Assembly: GCA_947396885.1 (NCBI GenBank)
Contig: OX377206.1
Span: forward strand, 22,253,114-22,317,113
Source: Heligmosomoides polygyrus polygyrus
Taxonomy: Eukaryota > Nematoda > Chromadorea > Rhabditida > Heligmosomidae
DNA: 64,000 bases
Reading direction: 5' to 3'
Position 1 is the first letter of the stretch, and each line of letters opens with the position of its first letter. A program made the position numbers and the translations under genes. Of the stretch, positions 21,801-33,726 are shown in pieces. The notes below the pieces were generated by a model. That model did no database searches and was not told the DNA's origin. It saw nothing but the letters and a program-made list of their open reading frames with translations.

Positions 21801-24800
21801 CAGTGTTGGTGCTAGACAGGGCCGTCTGGGATTGGGAATCCACCCCGGGCCGTGTATCCGGGGTTAATATCCCAATCGCAGAGGCCCTGGCTTGAAGGCG
21901 TGCTTCATATCACACATATCACACATCAGGAAAAAGTCCATGGTCCCGAAGAAAATCAGATATTCACTTGAAAAAGCGAGAAAGGTATTGACCTCCTAAA
22001 AATCCGTTCACATTAGGTTGTTGCTCAAATAGTGACCGAAACGGATGCCGTAATCCAAAATGTTATAACGAGGCTCACACGAGCTTTGTTCATTAAAAAC
22101 AAAAGCCGCTCTATTCAACACAGCTTTTCAATTTTCAAACTTTTCTGTATGTCCCTCTACAATAAAAATCCAGATCACAAGAATCGAATCACAAGAACCT
22201 TTGAAGGGCGCTTTCAAGGTGATACAGCTTATGAAACTGCTGCTGTCGCAGGTTTGCATCGCGGCGCCGTAGAAAAAGGTAGTAAGGTAGTGGGTAGAAG
22301 TTAGTTAGTTAAGTGGAAATTTCAAAGTTTGCTTCGAAAACTTTTGCCTATTAATGAGCAGCGTGCGTAACTACGATTTACGACATATTGTGTCGTGAAT
22401 CGTCGCCTTTGATGGAAAAGCTCTCAGATTAAGTAATCCCACCATTAATCTGTGTACCACATATAAGCGCTGAATAGAGACTTCAATCGCTTTGCGTCTA
22501 TTGTAAGCTATGAAATAGCATGCATTTTGCACTTTTGTTTCCGAATTCGTTATCCGAATCGGACGTCCAATATCTGTTCCGAAGAAAAATTGTTTATATG
22601 AATCTTCCGAAAATCCGGCTTACTCAAAATCGCCCTTATATGAATCGTCCGAAAATCCCGGGTTTGAAAAAATAGCCATTCCGATTCATCCGATTATCTG
22701 AAAATTCGGCATTGGTCTACTGTCTATCGATCTACCACTATATAATAGAGTTGGGCCGGAAACAAAAAGCACACATATCCTCAATATCCTCAATATCCTC
22801 CTATATGCATCATGTGTAAGCATCATTCCCACTATCAACTACATAAATAAAAATCGCGACGTGCTCTTTGAGTGCATGGCGCGATCCAATCTTTAAATGC
22901 TCTGTATGATTGCTTCTTAGCTGTGCTAATTTTAACCTAACATTTGAATCTATTCTAGTCGGAGGGGAGAGCATATAACTAAAAATTATGCATTATGCAT
23001 CGTTCAAGCAGCCGCTTCAAAAAGACAAAATAGTACACCAAAAGCAAGCAGACAGTCGAAAAAACAAAAACAAACAAACCCAGATCCGTCGCAGTGAAAG
23101 GTGCATATAGCTGAAAAAAATTTAGTTTCTTGTAGTTTTTTGTTTTTTTTTGTGGATTTTCTTAACTTGAGTCTTATTTTATCCTCTAGAACCCGCTTTG
23201 TAAATCTCAAGTCAATTTGTTGATTGATTTTTGGTTATGTGCCCGCTCCCCAATAAGGATGGATTCTAATAATTTTCTCAAACATTAAAAACTCTATAAA
23301 GTTATTACACTTATTGGGGCAAGTAAGCTACAAAATTTTAGAAAGAATTGCATCAAATTTTCTTTGAACAAGTAATTTTTCTAGTAATAGTTTAACCTAC
23401 CTAAAGGTCATTTCGACTTGGAAGAGTTCGTTTTGATTTCAAGAGTCTTGAATCTACTTTGAAAGTGTGTCCAATTTGATTTGATAAGTGTCCAATTTCA
23501 TTTGAAAAACTGTCCAGTTCGAGGTGAAAACGGTATAATTGGCTTCGGGTGCTCGAAATTCTGAGAATTCTTGAAGTTTTCACATTTGTTCGAATATTCA
23601 AGGAGTGACATACGAAAGTCGAACTTCTCTTTATAGCGCTATATCAAAGCAACAGGCAGCTTCCGATGAGGAACTGCATTTCTTCAAAAGGTAACTTATT
23701 GTAGACATGGATAATTAGTGCAAGAAATCTAGAAATTGTAACTGCTACGTATCCCTTTCACTGTTTCCCGTATGCGCTGCGGTCTACTTGTCGTTGCCTA
23801 ATCCCTCACCCCAATGCGATACACAGGACAGAAAAAGCAGAAGCGCGAATGCATCAGAAACTAAAAACATTTGTGTAAGTGGGCAGCAATACCCATGAGC
23901 TCTAACAAAGTAAGTAGAAAGATAAGAATTAGTAAGCCAGTTGATGAGTAGCCTTTATTTTCAAAATTAGTAGGTAAACTGTTTCAGTTACATGGCACCA
24001 ACAGTCGTGTACCTATCAACCGCTCTTATCCTTTTGCCAACGCTAGGATTTCCTTCAGGGACTTCACCGAGTAAGTGCCCTCTACCTTCAACTAGATGGG
24101 AGGATCTGGAGACGAATTCCACATCAATGACTCCTTTTCTGCCCACCGGTGGCGCGGCTATGACTGATCTTAATCTTTTTTTTAAACATCTGCTTAGCTG
24201 AATTTAGGTTTGCTGTACCAGAACGCACCTCTCCGGTGGACATTGGGAGCTCTAGAGGAGATCCAGAAAGCATCAAGATCCTGACTCGCGAGGATTAAAC
24301 GTTGTACACCGGACCCTTCACCTCAGCCAGGAGTCTCCAGCTTGAAGACAGTGGTTCTTGCGGTAGTCTTTCTATGCTTTCTTTTCACATCAGGTTAATT
24401 TTTATCCCAACGTGCGCTGTTCGCTTCATTTTCTCTCTGAGTTCCCTGCTTGGGAGTTGGCAGATCAGTAAGACAGTGCGATGGCGCAGCTTTTCTTATT
24501 AAGTGGTTAGGCTGCAGACCACACTGTTGAGGGTCCCGAGACTATCCTACAGACTATTGCGGCCTAACCATAAATGAGCACTAGATTGCTAAATGTGAGA
24601 TGATGAGCAACCAAATTTTAAACTTCTCAGAGCTAGAAAAAGGCGCTTGCTTTATAAAATGAAAGCTTCTTTTCAAAACAAAGGTAGTTCCGCCTTTCTG
24701 ATCCGCCCTTCTAATAGTTTATCGTTTTTGATCCGCTGTTGCATCCAGGTGACATACAGTAGCTCATATTGTCAAATCTCCAAATGACAATACTAATCTG

Positions 24801-26640
24801 CCTGTTGCAAATCGGTGGCCCCACTAGCGAGGGAGCATGCCCTTGTTGAGCGTGGTCTCCTATTCACCCCGTAGTTTTATGAGGTAACCAGGAACCCAAG
24901 ATCCAGGGGGATACTAGGGGGACTCCATGATGTGAATAGGCCACGCCCCCTCTTCCCTGGCAGACGGGGGCTCCGCGCTGGGCAGCGCCTGGATTGACGC
25001 CCGCCCGCCCCACGCACCAGCCGCGGGTGCCTACAGACATGCCGTATTGAACCCGGACTGTATTGTGCGCACACAACCCCGAATACTACCCTAAGAACAT
25101 ATGGTACTCAACTACAACACTAACACCCAACTGACCCACTAGCAACAACAACAGCAAATATACACAGCACTACCAATACTGATAAGGCACTGATAGGAGA
25201 CTCACCACCTTCCTCGTCACATGAAGCACAGTAGATACATCCACGGTTTATTCCATAGCATCAGAATACACAGAATACTCGCCAGAACAATATAGGAGTC
25301 GAGTACTAAATATGGAATGCAGGGTAGGTATGACCGCTCCGGCTGGAAAGACTGTAGTGGCTATCCGAGGTTAGGCGAGCCCCTTCACGCTCGCCGTCCT
25401 CCCTATAGTGCAGCCGACTGTATTGCTTCGTGAGGAGCGGCAAGGCTCCGCTCAAGAGATCCTGAGATGTTGACGAAAGCGGGATCACAATTGAGGCGCC
25501 CCAGAGTCGCGCCCGCGCAGCCGCTCGACGTGTCGACGGAAGTATAAAATGAGCCATCCGGGGGGCGGCGCACCGCCGTCCCCGCCGACCAATAGCGTGC
25601 GCGGGCAGGCCGAGCCTCGGGAGCGCCTCATCGGGGTCCCGAGCCGATACGGCAGTCCGAGGGAGTTTAAATTGAAGGGAGCGAACCATCGCATTCGCGA
25701 CAGTGTGTTTTTATTTGTTTAAGGCATAGGCAAGAGTTGAGTAAAGAACAGCGTTAAAACAATACAGTATGGTGTAGTGTACCCCTCAATCATGTGAATG
25801 AAATGTTATAAGTATCATATTTCACCTCTATTTGTTCAACACGTTTCAACGAACTTGAATGCTTGCGCGAAGAATCTCTTCAGGTCTTCGTACTTTCCAG
25901 GCATCGTTGAAAAACTTCTTTAAAAATCTGTTGAATAAGAAATCCGACCTGCTCAGCGATCTAGCAACCGGGTCCCGTAGTTTGAGACTTCATCGTATGG
26001 ATTTCATCGGTTCTATTGGTTTGGTAGATAACTCATTAGCGAGAATTCTGAACCACCCGGTGAAATACACGGCTTTTTTGAATTTTCCAGCGAAGAAAGA
26101 TCGACGCTTAGAGTCTCCTGAGGTCCGCTCTGAAGTGTTTCGCAAAGGATAAGAAGGTTTAAGGACAGCATTTATCAGAGAGTTTAGGAAGTTCAGTGGC
26201 CGATAAATCAGAACACGGATAAAACTGAAATCAGTGTAAATATGAACGGAAGAGAATAGAATGGCAACAGCGAAGATTAGGCGGACATGACAAACATTTT
26301 CAAAAAAGGCTCAAAGGCTAAGGCAAATTATCTTTGCTCCCGTGCACGCGGAGATGGGGTGAGGAAGAACAGTGGACGGCCAGCTTTGTAAGTCCAGGCA
26401 GCTGAAGAGACTCCGGTAACAACTTAGTAGGCTCGCCAACATCACAGCCTCTTAGCACAAGAGTTGGCCTGGACTTAAATAAACGTTATCTGCTTGACTC
26501 AGAAAAAAATCCTCTGTTTCAAAGAGTCTTCAAGTCGCTAGGCGAAATTTTTGGGGTGACAATGACATGAGCAAAGAGTACTTGCTGCTTATACAAAAGC
26601 AGTGCTGATGAAGCTGTGTGTTAACTGTCTCTTGAATAAC
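21801..26640. other. no recognisable gene; scattered repeats
   Basis: ORFs such as 23992-24201, 24302-24502 and 25859-26152 have no family features and poor context. The stretch contains a reverse copy of the 2.4-kb repeat (22363-22402), a 42-bp-family copy (22545-22725), a GC-rich block at 24900-25060 and another at 25480-25680. A copy of the GGAAGTATAAAAT motif lies at 25538-25550. I see no gene. Confidence 0.3.
22545..22725 (+). repeat. 42-bp-unit dispersed repeat copy
   Basis: ATATGAATCTTCCGAAAATCC and TATATGAATCGTCCGAAAATC are two degenerate units, followed by CCGATTCATCCGATTATCTG and a CATTGGTCTACTGTC end. This matches the layout of the copy at 62795-63030. Confidence 0.7.
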
Positions 26641-26649
26641 ACGAAGGTG

Positions 26650-27270
26650 ACCAATGCTTAAACTAACACACTGTGATATTGTTTGAAAAACTTGAAAATA
26701 AAGCACTTGTCGTATATCATCCGTTCCAGCTGCAAAGAACTACAGCATGAGTGATACAAGCGCTCAAGAGAAGTAGAGTCGAATTGTCCATTCCTTGTAT
26801 CTCCTTTGTGAACTTTCTTTGAACATTTTCGATCTTGGTTGCATACTGCGCCTTTGAAGAAGTCCATAATATAATAGACGCAAAGCGTCCAATAACTCTT
26901 ACAGGGATGCGCAAATATTTATAGCGAAAATTTCGGAATCGTCTGCGTACTCGTCTCGAGCACGATGGCTGGGAAGGTCATTTATGTAAAGGAGGAACAT
27001 TAAAGGGCTGAGGTACAGTACTTAAGCATTCGTCTCACACAAGTTTTAAAAAGTTTGAAGGGGCTCTCATATTTCTCGTTTTGAAGCCACGTAGTATGAC
27101 ATTTAACCTTGTATGTGCTAAGTATGGTGTATGCATTTCTCTTCTCAACGTTTTCATCATGTGAACGTTTGTTTTTGTGTATAACACCAAGATCTCTACT
27201 GACTTCATATTCGCCAGTTGATAGTTTCCGAGGCAAAAAGTAGGGTTGGGAGTGTGTCTCTTGCCGAAGC
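26650..27270 (-). pseudogene. rearranged CR1-like LINE fragments
   Basis: Two ORF2 pieces lie on the minus strand in the wrong order. The 5' piece (27270-27000) reads STGEYEVSRDLGVIHKN and FKTCVRRMLKYCTS, normally found after the RT palm. The 3' piece (about 27000-26885) reads LSPLMFLLYINDLPS and YADDSEIFA, normally found before it. It jumps by deletion to KIENVQRKFTKEIQG near 26800. The AAAGCGTCCAATA block occurs near 26880 and again near 27340, consistent with two truncated copies side by side. Non-functional. Confidence 0.65.
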
Positions 27271-27419
27271 ACGTTTCCGACGTCTTTTTGAGAGAAAGCT
27301 TTTTGAGAGATGTCAAGCTCATCTGATGGATCAGCTTCACAAAGCGTCCAATACCTTTTGCAGGGAAGCGCAGCTACAATACGGCCTTACATTTGGTCTT
27401 TGGGCGGAATAGTGGAAAG

Positions 27420-28000
27420 ACGCGTTTTCTGCTGCTTTTCGATAGCGCTCTTTAAATTGAGCGCTCCGAAAAACGAAACATATTCGAAACCAGTATCGTG
27501 CTAGCTTCGTGACGAGATGGAAAACCCCGATTGTCAAAAAATGTAGTTCGGTGACCTACATTCTACGCGACCCGGCGGGCGCCCTCCCTCGCGTGAGATA
27601 ATTACGCCCAAAGGATTTGGCGCTTGGTTTTTGGCAAAAACCTCACACCCTCCCCCCCCCCTCTAGTAGTGCAAGAAGATCTCTTTTCAAAATTGGATTT
27701 TGCATCCGAAAGATAGAGAATTTTTTCTAGTTTTCTGAGTGCTTCCTGCTTTTGCGCAGCTCTTAAAATAAGGCGAGTTATTACCGTTTTTGTAAAATTG
27801 CTCCAATTTTTTTCGAGCAAAAATCGCACCTCCCGGCCGCGCATAAAGACGCCTTTTTGAAAAGCGGTTTTGTAATCATCCTAAAGAAATTTCTTCTAAA
27901 TTTCTGAATGCCACCAGCATTTGCATAACTCTCAAAATTGAGCGAGTTACAATCGGTTGAACGAAGTAGAAGTAGAAGTACCTTCCAATCACATCGACCA
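27420..28000. repeat. degenerate tandem repeat, unit about 190 bp
   Basis: CTGAGTGCTTCCTGCTTTTG and AGGCGAGTTATTACCG (about 27737-27788) recur as CTGAATGCCACCAGCATTTG and GAGCGAGTTACAATCGG (about 27904-27957), both preceded by TTTTCTAG/TTCTAAA-type sequence. A weaker GAGCGCTC relative lies near 27460. There is no coding potential. A 10-C run sits at 27652-27661. Confidence 0.5.
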
Positions 28001-28780
28001 GAGAACCATTCTTCTTGATCACATCGAAAATCGCTCCAGATGACTAGCATCTTTTACTATGTATCATCAAAAATTGATTTTTGTAAAGCTACATATCCGC
28101 TCTAGACATTTTTTCCTTCAGGTAGAAAAATCTTTATTTTTGAAAAAAAGAAAATTTCCAGAATGGCCTCACCTGATCGCAAATTGGATCGCTAAGAAAA
28201 GACTTGATTTTTTGAATAAGTGCTGAACAAAAACTGTGTTAATGTGAACGCCAACTGCGGCTCCAGTGGTGGCCTACTTCAAAAAACATTTTATTTTTCG
28301 AAAAAAATAGGATATGAAAATCACTCTGCCTCACTCTACCTGACCAGATAAAAGGCTGCTTAGGAGAGAGCTGATTTTTTTCCTGCTACAAAACAAAGGT
28401 TAAACTTCTGTAAGGTTCATTTCCAGCTCCATTTCCATCAAGTAAAAAAATGTGCCACGTCGTCAGAGCGAAAATTGAGCAACGATCTATCCATTTCAGG
28501 TATTTTGAAAACTGCTTCGAAAAAATTTGTTATTCAATCGTAAAGCAATGAACAATCTACTTTTGTTAGGTACAATTTTTTATAACAAATCCAAAATGAC
28601 GTCCTCTTTTCGTAGAAGAGGTACTCAGTGTGTCGCAGTATCGTTGCCATGCTTAAAAATCTTCATTTAACCGATTTATTTCCGTTAGAAGGTTACTAAT
28701 TGAACATTAGTTATTATTTTTTATTTATCTTTTTTTCGCATTTTCTAAAATTGTCTGCAACACAAGATCCCATGTCACAT
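28001..28780. other. no recognisable gene
   Basis: AT-rich DNA with long A/T runs and no credible ORF. Confidence 0.3.
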
Positions 28781-28787
28781 CACATGG

Positions 28788-29640
28788 TTGATGGTGCTTC
28801 ATGTATCGCGAGATAATGCTACGGCGTCCGCGGGAGCCGACGCGCACTCGCAAAGCCCGGCGAGTGTGAGAAGTATGCGAGGGTCCCTGATGCGAGGACG
28901 GCATCGGGGGGCAACTGTGTTAGTCCAAAATTCCCGCAACGTAGGCAAGACCCGCGTGGCAACGCTGAATGTGGGTACGTTGTCGGGCCGCTCCTTTGAG
29001 TTGGCAGAGGCACTGGAGCGAAGAAAGGTTGACTTCTGTGCGGTGTAGGAGACGAGGTGGTCCTGCAGCAAGTCAAGGGACATAGGCCGAGGCTTTAAGG
29101 CCATTTTGTGTGGCAGTCCCAGGACCACCAGCGGTGTTGGTATAATCGTCTCCGAACGCTTCCGAGGCGCGATTGCAAGCGTGGAGCGTTTTAGCGACCG
29201 CTTAATGAAGATCGTTGTCGCTGCTGAACGGCGAATGTATCACCTCTTCTCTGCTCCGCAGACTGGTTGCTCCGAAAGCGACAAGGACGAGTTTTGGAGC
29301 CTGCTTGATGAGAAGACAGCAGAAGTTCCGTCACTGGACGTAATTATTGTTGCAGGTGATCTTAATGGTCACATTGGAGCAACAAAAGACGGTTACTGCT
29401 GTCATGGTGGTTTCCGATACGGGTCACATAACGTCGATGGTGAGCGCATACTTTAGTATGCAGAGTCGCTCGATCTCACGAAGTTTCGAAAACGTGCTTC
29501 CACCTCATCTCGTTTTATAGCGGGAACACTAAAACGCAAATCGACTTTGTCCTTGTAAGGAATCGAGACCAAGGGCTAGTCACTGATGCGAAGATCGCGC
29601 CGTATGAGACGGACGCCACGCAACATCGACCGTTGATCTG
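28788..29640 (+). pseudogene. RTE-like endonuclease domain, broken
   Basis: 28788-29048 encodes RVATLNVGTLSGRSFELAEA and VDFCAV, where a TAG replaces the residue before ETRW. 29106-29456 continues with TSGVGIIVSERF and VIIVAGDLNGHIGA (the GDLNGH motif of RTE-type EEP domains), then stops in HNVDGERIL. KRKSTL-type sequence follows in another frame. At least two stops and one frameshift are visible, so it is not functional. Confidence 0.8.
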
Positions 29641-31496
29641 CACTAAGGTTAAGGAAAAAGTCCGTGAGAAGAAGAGGTTATACCATGCATTTCTCAGCGA
29701 CAAGACAGCCGAAAAATGGCGCTTTTATCAGGAAGCGAAGAAATCGGCCAAGAGTGCAGTGGCCGTTGCAAGAGCCACTCATTATGATGTTGTCAACGAA
29801 AGACTTGAGTCGCGCGATGGTGAGCGATTTCTTTATCGACTCGCCAAGTTCCATCATCGCCAGACCAAGGATGTTGAAAAGTTCTTTGGCATCAACGATG
29901 AGAATGGCCATCTCCCAATGGACCGCAAAATGGCCTTGAATCGATGGCGAAACTACTTCGAGAAGATCTCGACGGTAGAGTTTGCCCATCCAGCCATTCC
30001 CTCTGCTCCTCCCGTGTACGATCCCGTTCAGAACATCACTGTTGAGGAGACAGAAGCGGCTTTAAGGAAGATGAAGCCAGGCAAGGCAACGGGCGCTGAT
30101 GACCTGGCGGCCGATTTGTGGAAGTCCAAATCCTGGTACCCAGCTGAGTGGCTGACGATGTTCTTGAACCAGGTGGTTGCGGAGAAGAAAGTTCCTGATA
30201 GTTGGCAGATAAGCACAACGATTCCGATTTGGAAGAAGAAGGGCAGTCCAGCAGACTGCACAAGCTACCGTCCAATTCGTTTGCTTTCGCATAGCATGAA
30301 GATCTTTGAGCGAATTGTTGATGGACGCATTTGTGACGTCGTCCAGCTTTCTACCAACCAGTGTGGTTTTGTACCTGGGTGAGGCACTATCGATGCCATA
30401 CACGCCGTTCGTCTACTTATAGAAAAACACAGCGAGAAATAGAAGCCGGTGCATCTTGCCTTCCTCGACTTGGAGAAGGGCTTCGATCGCGTTCCGCGTG
30501 AAGTGATATGGTATGCTTTAAGACAGCATAATGTTCCCGAAGAGCTTATTGAGTGGGTGCGGCTACTCTACTCTTGTCCGAGGAGTAGAGTCCAAGCGCC
30601 AGCAGGTACGTCGATGGGGTTTCCCATCTCTGTCGGAGTACATCAAGGTTCTGCGCTCTCCCCACTGCTCTTCATCGTCGTTATGGATGCCATATCACGT
30701 GATCTTCAGCGGCCAGCCACTTGGATGTTGCTTTATGCTGACGATGTAATGCTTGCTTGCGAAGATAAGGTTGAACTCCAGCAGCAGGTACAAGCTTGGT
30801 GCGATCGCTTGGAGAGATTTGGACTCAAACTTAATGTAAGAAAAACCGAGTATTTCACGACTGACGAAGATGAGTCCAGCTCCATTAAGGTAAACGGCAT
30901 TGAGCTGCCACGTACTTTGGTATTCAAGTACTTGAGATCAGCAATCAATCCGATGGCAGTCTACTCATTGAAGCCAATTCACGCGTGAGTGCAGCGTGGT
31001 CCAAATGGTGCTCTCTGACGGGAGTGCTCTGCGACAAGAAGATACCAGAGCGGGTTAAATCGAAGATCTACAGAGCAGTCGTTCGACCTGTAGCTATTTA
31101 CGGAGCTGAGTGATGGCCGGTTACCAAAGAAAATGAATGGCGCCTCAGCGTAATGGAAACGAAGATGCTGCCGGAGTTACGTGTATGGACCGTGTGCGCA
31201 ACGACACCATTCGGCAAAGATTTGGTGTCACCCCGATAGTTGAGAAATTGCGTGAAGCTCGTCTGAGATGGTACGGCCATGTTCTTCGCGCAAACGGTGA
31301 CACTTTCCGAAAGAGTCGCCTTAACTTCGAGGTGCCCGGAAAGCGGCCACGAGGGAGACCAAAGCAGCGCTGGCTTGATTCGCTGCACCAGGACTTGAAG
31401 ATTGCTAGGTTACACCCTGATCAGGCATTTGATCGGGAAAAGTGGCGCCAGTATTCCAGGAAAGCGGACTCCGCAAGAAAGCGGGAAAAATGCTGA
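29633..31496 (+). pseudogene. RTE-like reverse transcriptase and C-terminus, broken
   Basis: 29633-30382 carries MKPGKATGADDLAADLWKS, WKKKGSPADCTSYRPIRLLS and NQCGFVPG, then a TGA. 30449-30988 has HLAFLDLEKGFDRVPREVIW (motif A), GVHQGSALSPLLFIVVMD and MLLYADDVMLA (YADD at 30734-30745). After a frameshift, 31137-31496 gives RLRWYGHVLRANGD, KRPRGRPKQRWLDSL and AFDREKWRQYSRKAD with a TGA at the end. The catalytic Asp residues remain but the reading frame is broken four or more times. Confidence 0.85.
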
Positions 31497-31824
31497 AGAA
31501 GAAGAAGAAGGGCGATATTCTCTACAAAAATTTTACAGATGAGTGAGTATCCGGGGGCTTCCAACAATGATCGATCTGGTCTAAACGATGAAAAGAAATA
31601 CATAGAAAAAACTCAAGCCAGAGAAGCTTAAGTATGTAGCTATAATAGTCTGAAACTAATTGTTTAAACACTCTAACTCTAGAAGCTGTAACAAATCAAG
31701 TTTCTCCAATCTCTTCTTGAAAACAAGACTGTTCTCGGATTGCAAAACTTCATTTGGTAGCAGAGTACCCAATACTTACTAGCTGGTAGTCTAACTTCTT
31801 TACGTAATATTCGGAAGCAGAAAA

Positions 31825-33715
31825 CTAGGTCTGCAGTCGCTCTTCTAAAACGCAAGCTTTCAACCCCAGTGCTTTTAAGCGTTGGCAGTAATAAGGTATG
31901 CGGGCAGCGCTGTCCTTTTTGTGAGCTCGATAAAACACCATTTTAGCGAAAGTCTTCTGTACTTCTTCGAGCTGTAGGATCCGCCTCTTCTTAGACGGGC
32001 TCCACGCTTGGGAACAATAGTCAAGGTGAGGTAAAACATAGGTTTTATATAAACGTGTAAGAAGCACTGGATCGTCAGTATGAATACTACGGAAAAGTGA
32101 AAAAAGAACGGCGTATGCCTTTCTTACCGCATGAGTTATGTGCTCCGAAAAGGATAGCCTGGAATCGATCACCACGCCAAGATCTTTAGCTGAGGGAATA
32201 CTCTCTAGAGGTACGCCATTAATACTGTAATCACTTGCAGCTCCTTTTCCGATGTACATAACAAAGCATTCATCGATTTTTATAGTCAAATTCTAGGATG
32301 AGGTATAGTGTAATTTCGCAATTGATCTCTCGAGTTCGGAGCTGACTTCATAAGAATTGTCGTCATTATAGATCCCGTAAATTTTTATGTCGTCCGCAAA
32401 AATCTTTATTTTAACAAACTGCGAAGTAGAAGAAAATTTGGGCAGATCCATTGTGTAAAGTAGGAACAACAAAGCTGATAGAACCCCGCCTTGTGGGACA
32501 CCGCTAGTACAACGAAGTCGCTGTGAGAAATCATTAGCAACTCTAACTGTCACTTAGGCCTATCAATCAGCTTGGAGTGGCTCATTTTGTCAAAACCTTC
32601 GAAAGACCAAGATAAACAACATCGACTGACATTCCTTGATCGAGTGCCAATTTCCAATCAAATAAGGTATCAACAACATTTGTGGTTGTGGAAAGTCCAG
32701 CAAGATAGCCATGTTGTTCGGGAGGAATAAGCCGGAATTTTTCTACCCACGATAGAAGCTTCCTCCTTATAATCTTTTCCATCACCTTAATCGGCGTGGG
32801 GTTAATGCTTATAGGACGGTACTGAGACACCAATTGAGCGTCAAGACTCTTTGGGATTGCCGTAACTAGTGCATCTTTCCAAACATCTGGCACTTTAACA
32901 AACATAAGGGAAGCATTGAAGATGAACGCCAGAGGCTTCGAAAGTGACTCGGCGCATTTTTTGAACAACATAGGAGGGATACCATCATACGTTTCAACAA
33001 CGGAAGGCTTAATTTGTTTGAGAATCTTACAGACTTCTAAAGGATCAAAACATACATTACAAATTTGATGATCACCAACATTCGGGCAACTAGTTGAAGG
33101 GGAATATCTCCCAGTGCCTGGGGAAAAAACGCTCCAAAGAAGTTTCCCAATGCAATAGCTTTGTTTTCATCAGAGAGACATATGTGCCCATCCAATCAAT
33201 AAGCCTAGGAATGCCTCCGACAGATTTGCCTTTTTTACGAATATAAGCATGAAGCCTTCTCAATGATCATTCGGAAGCAATCTGTCGTTCTTTGTTTGCC
33301 CAGAACTTCCTCAGGTGGTAATCTATGTCGGAACATATTTTTTATAGTAATTGTCTTGAAGTGGGTTGTCAGAACTGAGAAAAATCCGCTTTTCTGAGAA
33401 AGCAAGTTGAGAATGTGCCTTGGAAGCTTAAGCTTTGTAGAAGAATTTGACTTGAATGGTACAAAATCAGCAAGGTGGTCGTATACAACCAGGCAGAATC
33501 TCCGGTAAAGATCGGACGTAGAAGCATAATTTTCAAACAATTGAAACCAGTCCACATCCTGGAATTTCATATTGAGGAATACATAATCCATACTCAGGAA
33601 GTCTGGCTTAGGGATAACGAACAATGGATTATGGGTGTGCAGTCTAAATAAGACCATGGAATGATCAGAGGTGGTAAGAGGAGGTAGAGCTTCGACATTC
33701 CCAACAACGATTCTT
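31825..33715 (-). pseudogene. CR1-type ORF2, 3' part (endonuclease end, RT, C-terminus), broken
   Basis: In reading order, the 3' part of the 33831-33235 ORF has VVGNVEALPPLTTSDHSMVL (end of the endonuclease) and FVPFKSNSSTKLKLPRHIL. 32971-32582 has LVSQYRPISINPTPIKVMEK and EQHGYLAGLSTTTNVV. Its motif A reads VVYLGLSKVLTK, where the family has Asp in the place of Gly. 32553-32293 has CTSGVPQGGVLSALLFLLY and IFADDIKIY. 32289-31825 has SAKDLGVVIDSRLSF and YVLPHLDYCSQAW. Frames change between pieces. Dead, but the domain order is complete. Confidence 0.8.
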
Positions 33716-33726
33716 GACGTGAGAAT
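33716..33726. repeat. target-site duplication, left copy
   Basis: GACGTGAGAAT here matches GAAGTGAGAAT at 35868-35878 with one mismatch. The host ORF2 reads continuously as DLILTS-RIVVGN if one copy and the insert are removed. Confidence 0.8.

Larger units (their letters stand above)
28788..31512 (+). mobile_element. RTE-like LINE, second lineage, with (GAA)n tail, inactivated
   Basis: Endonuclease, reverse transcriptase and a distinctive C-terminus follow in order and end with a GAAGAAGAAGAAGAAG tail at about 31496-31512. The sequence is clearly different from the 8.4-kb RTE copy. A second, truncated copy lies on the minus strand at 60058-60425 with the same tail. Stops and frameshifts interrupt it. 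Confidence 0.85.

Noticed and set aside
24840..25080. GC-rich block that briefly looked like a snRNA (AAAACTACGG followed by GTGAAT on the minus strand)
   Set aside because: Only a short resemblance to a U1 segment; no 5' splice-site-pairing sequence or Sm site in place.
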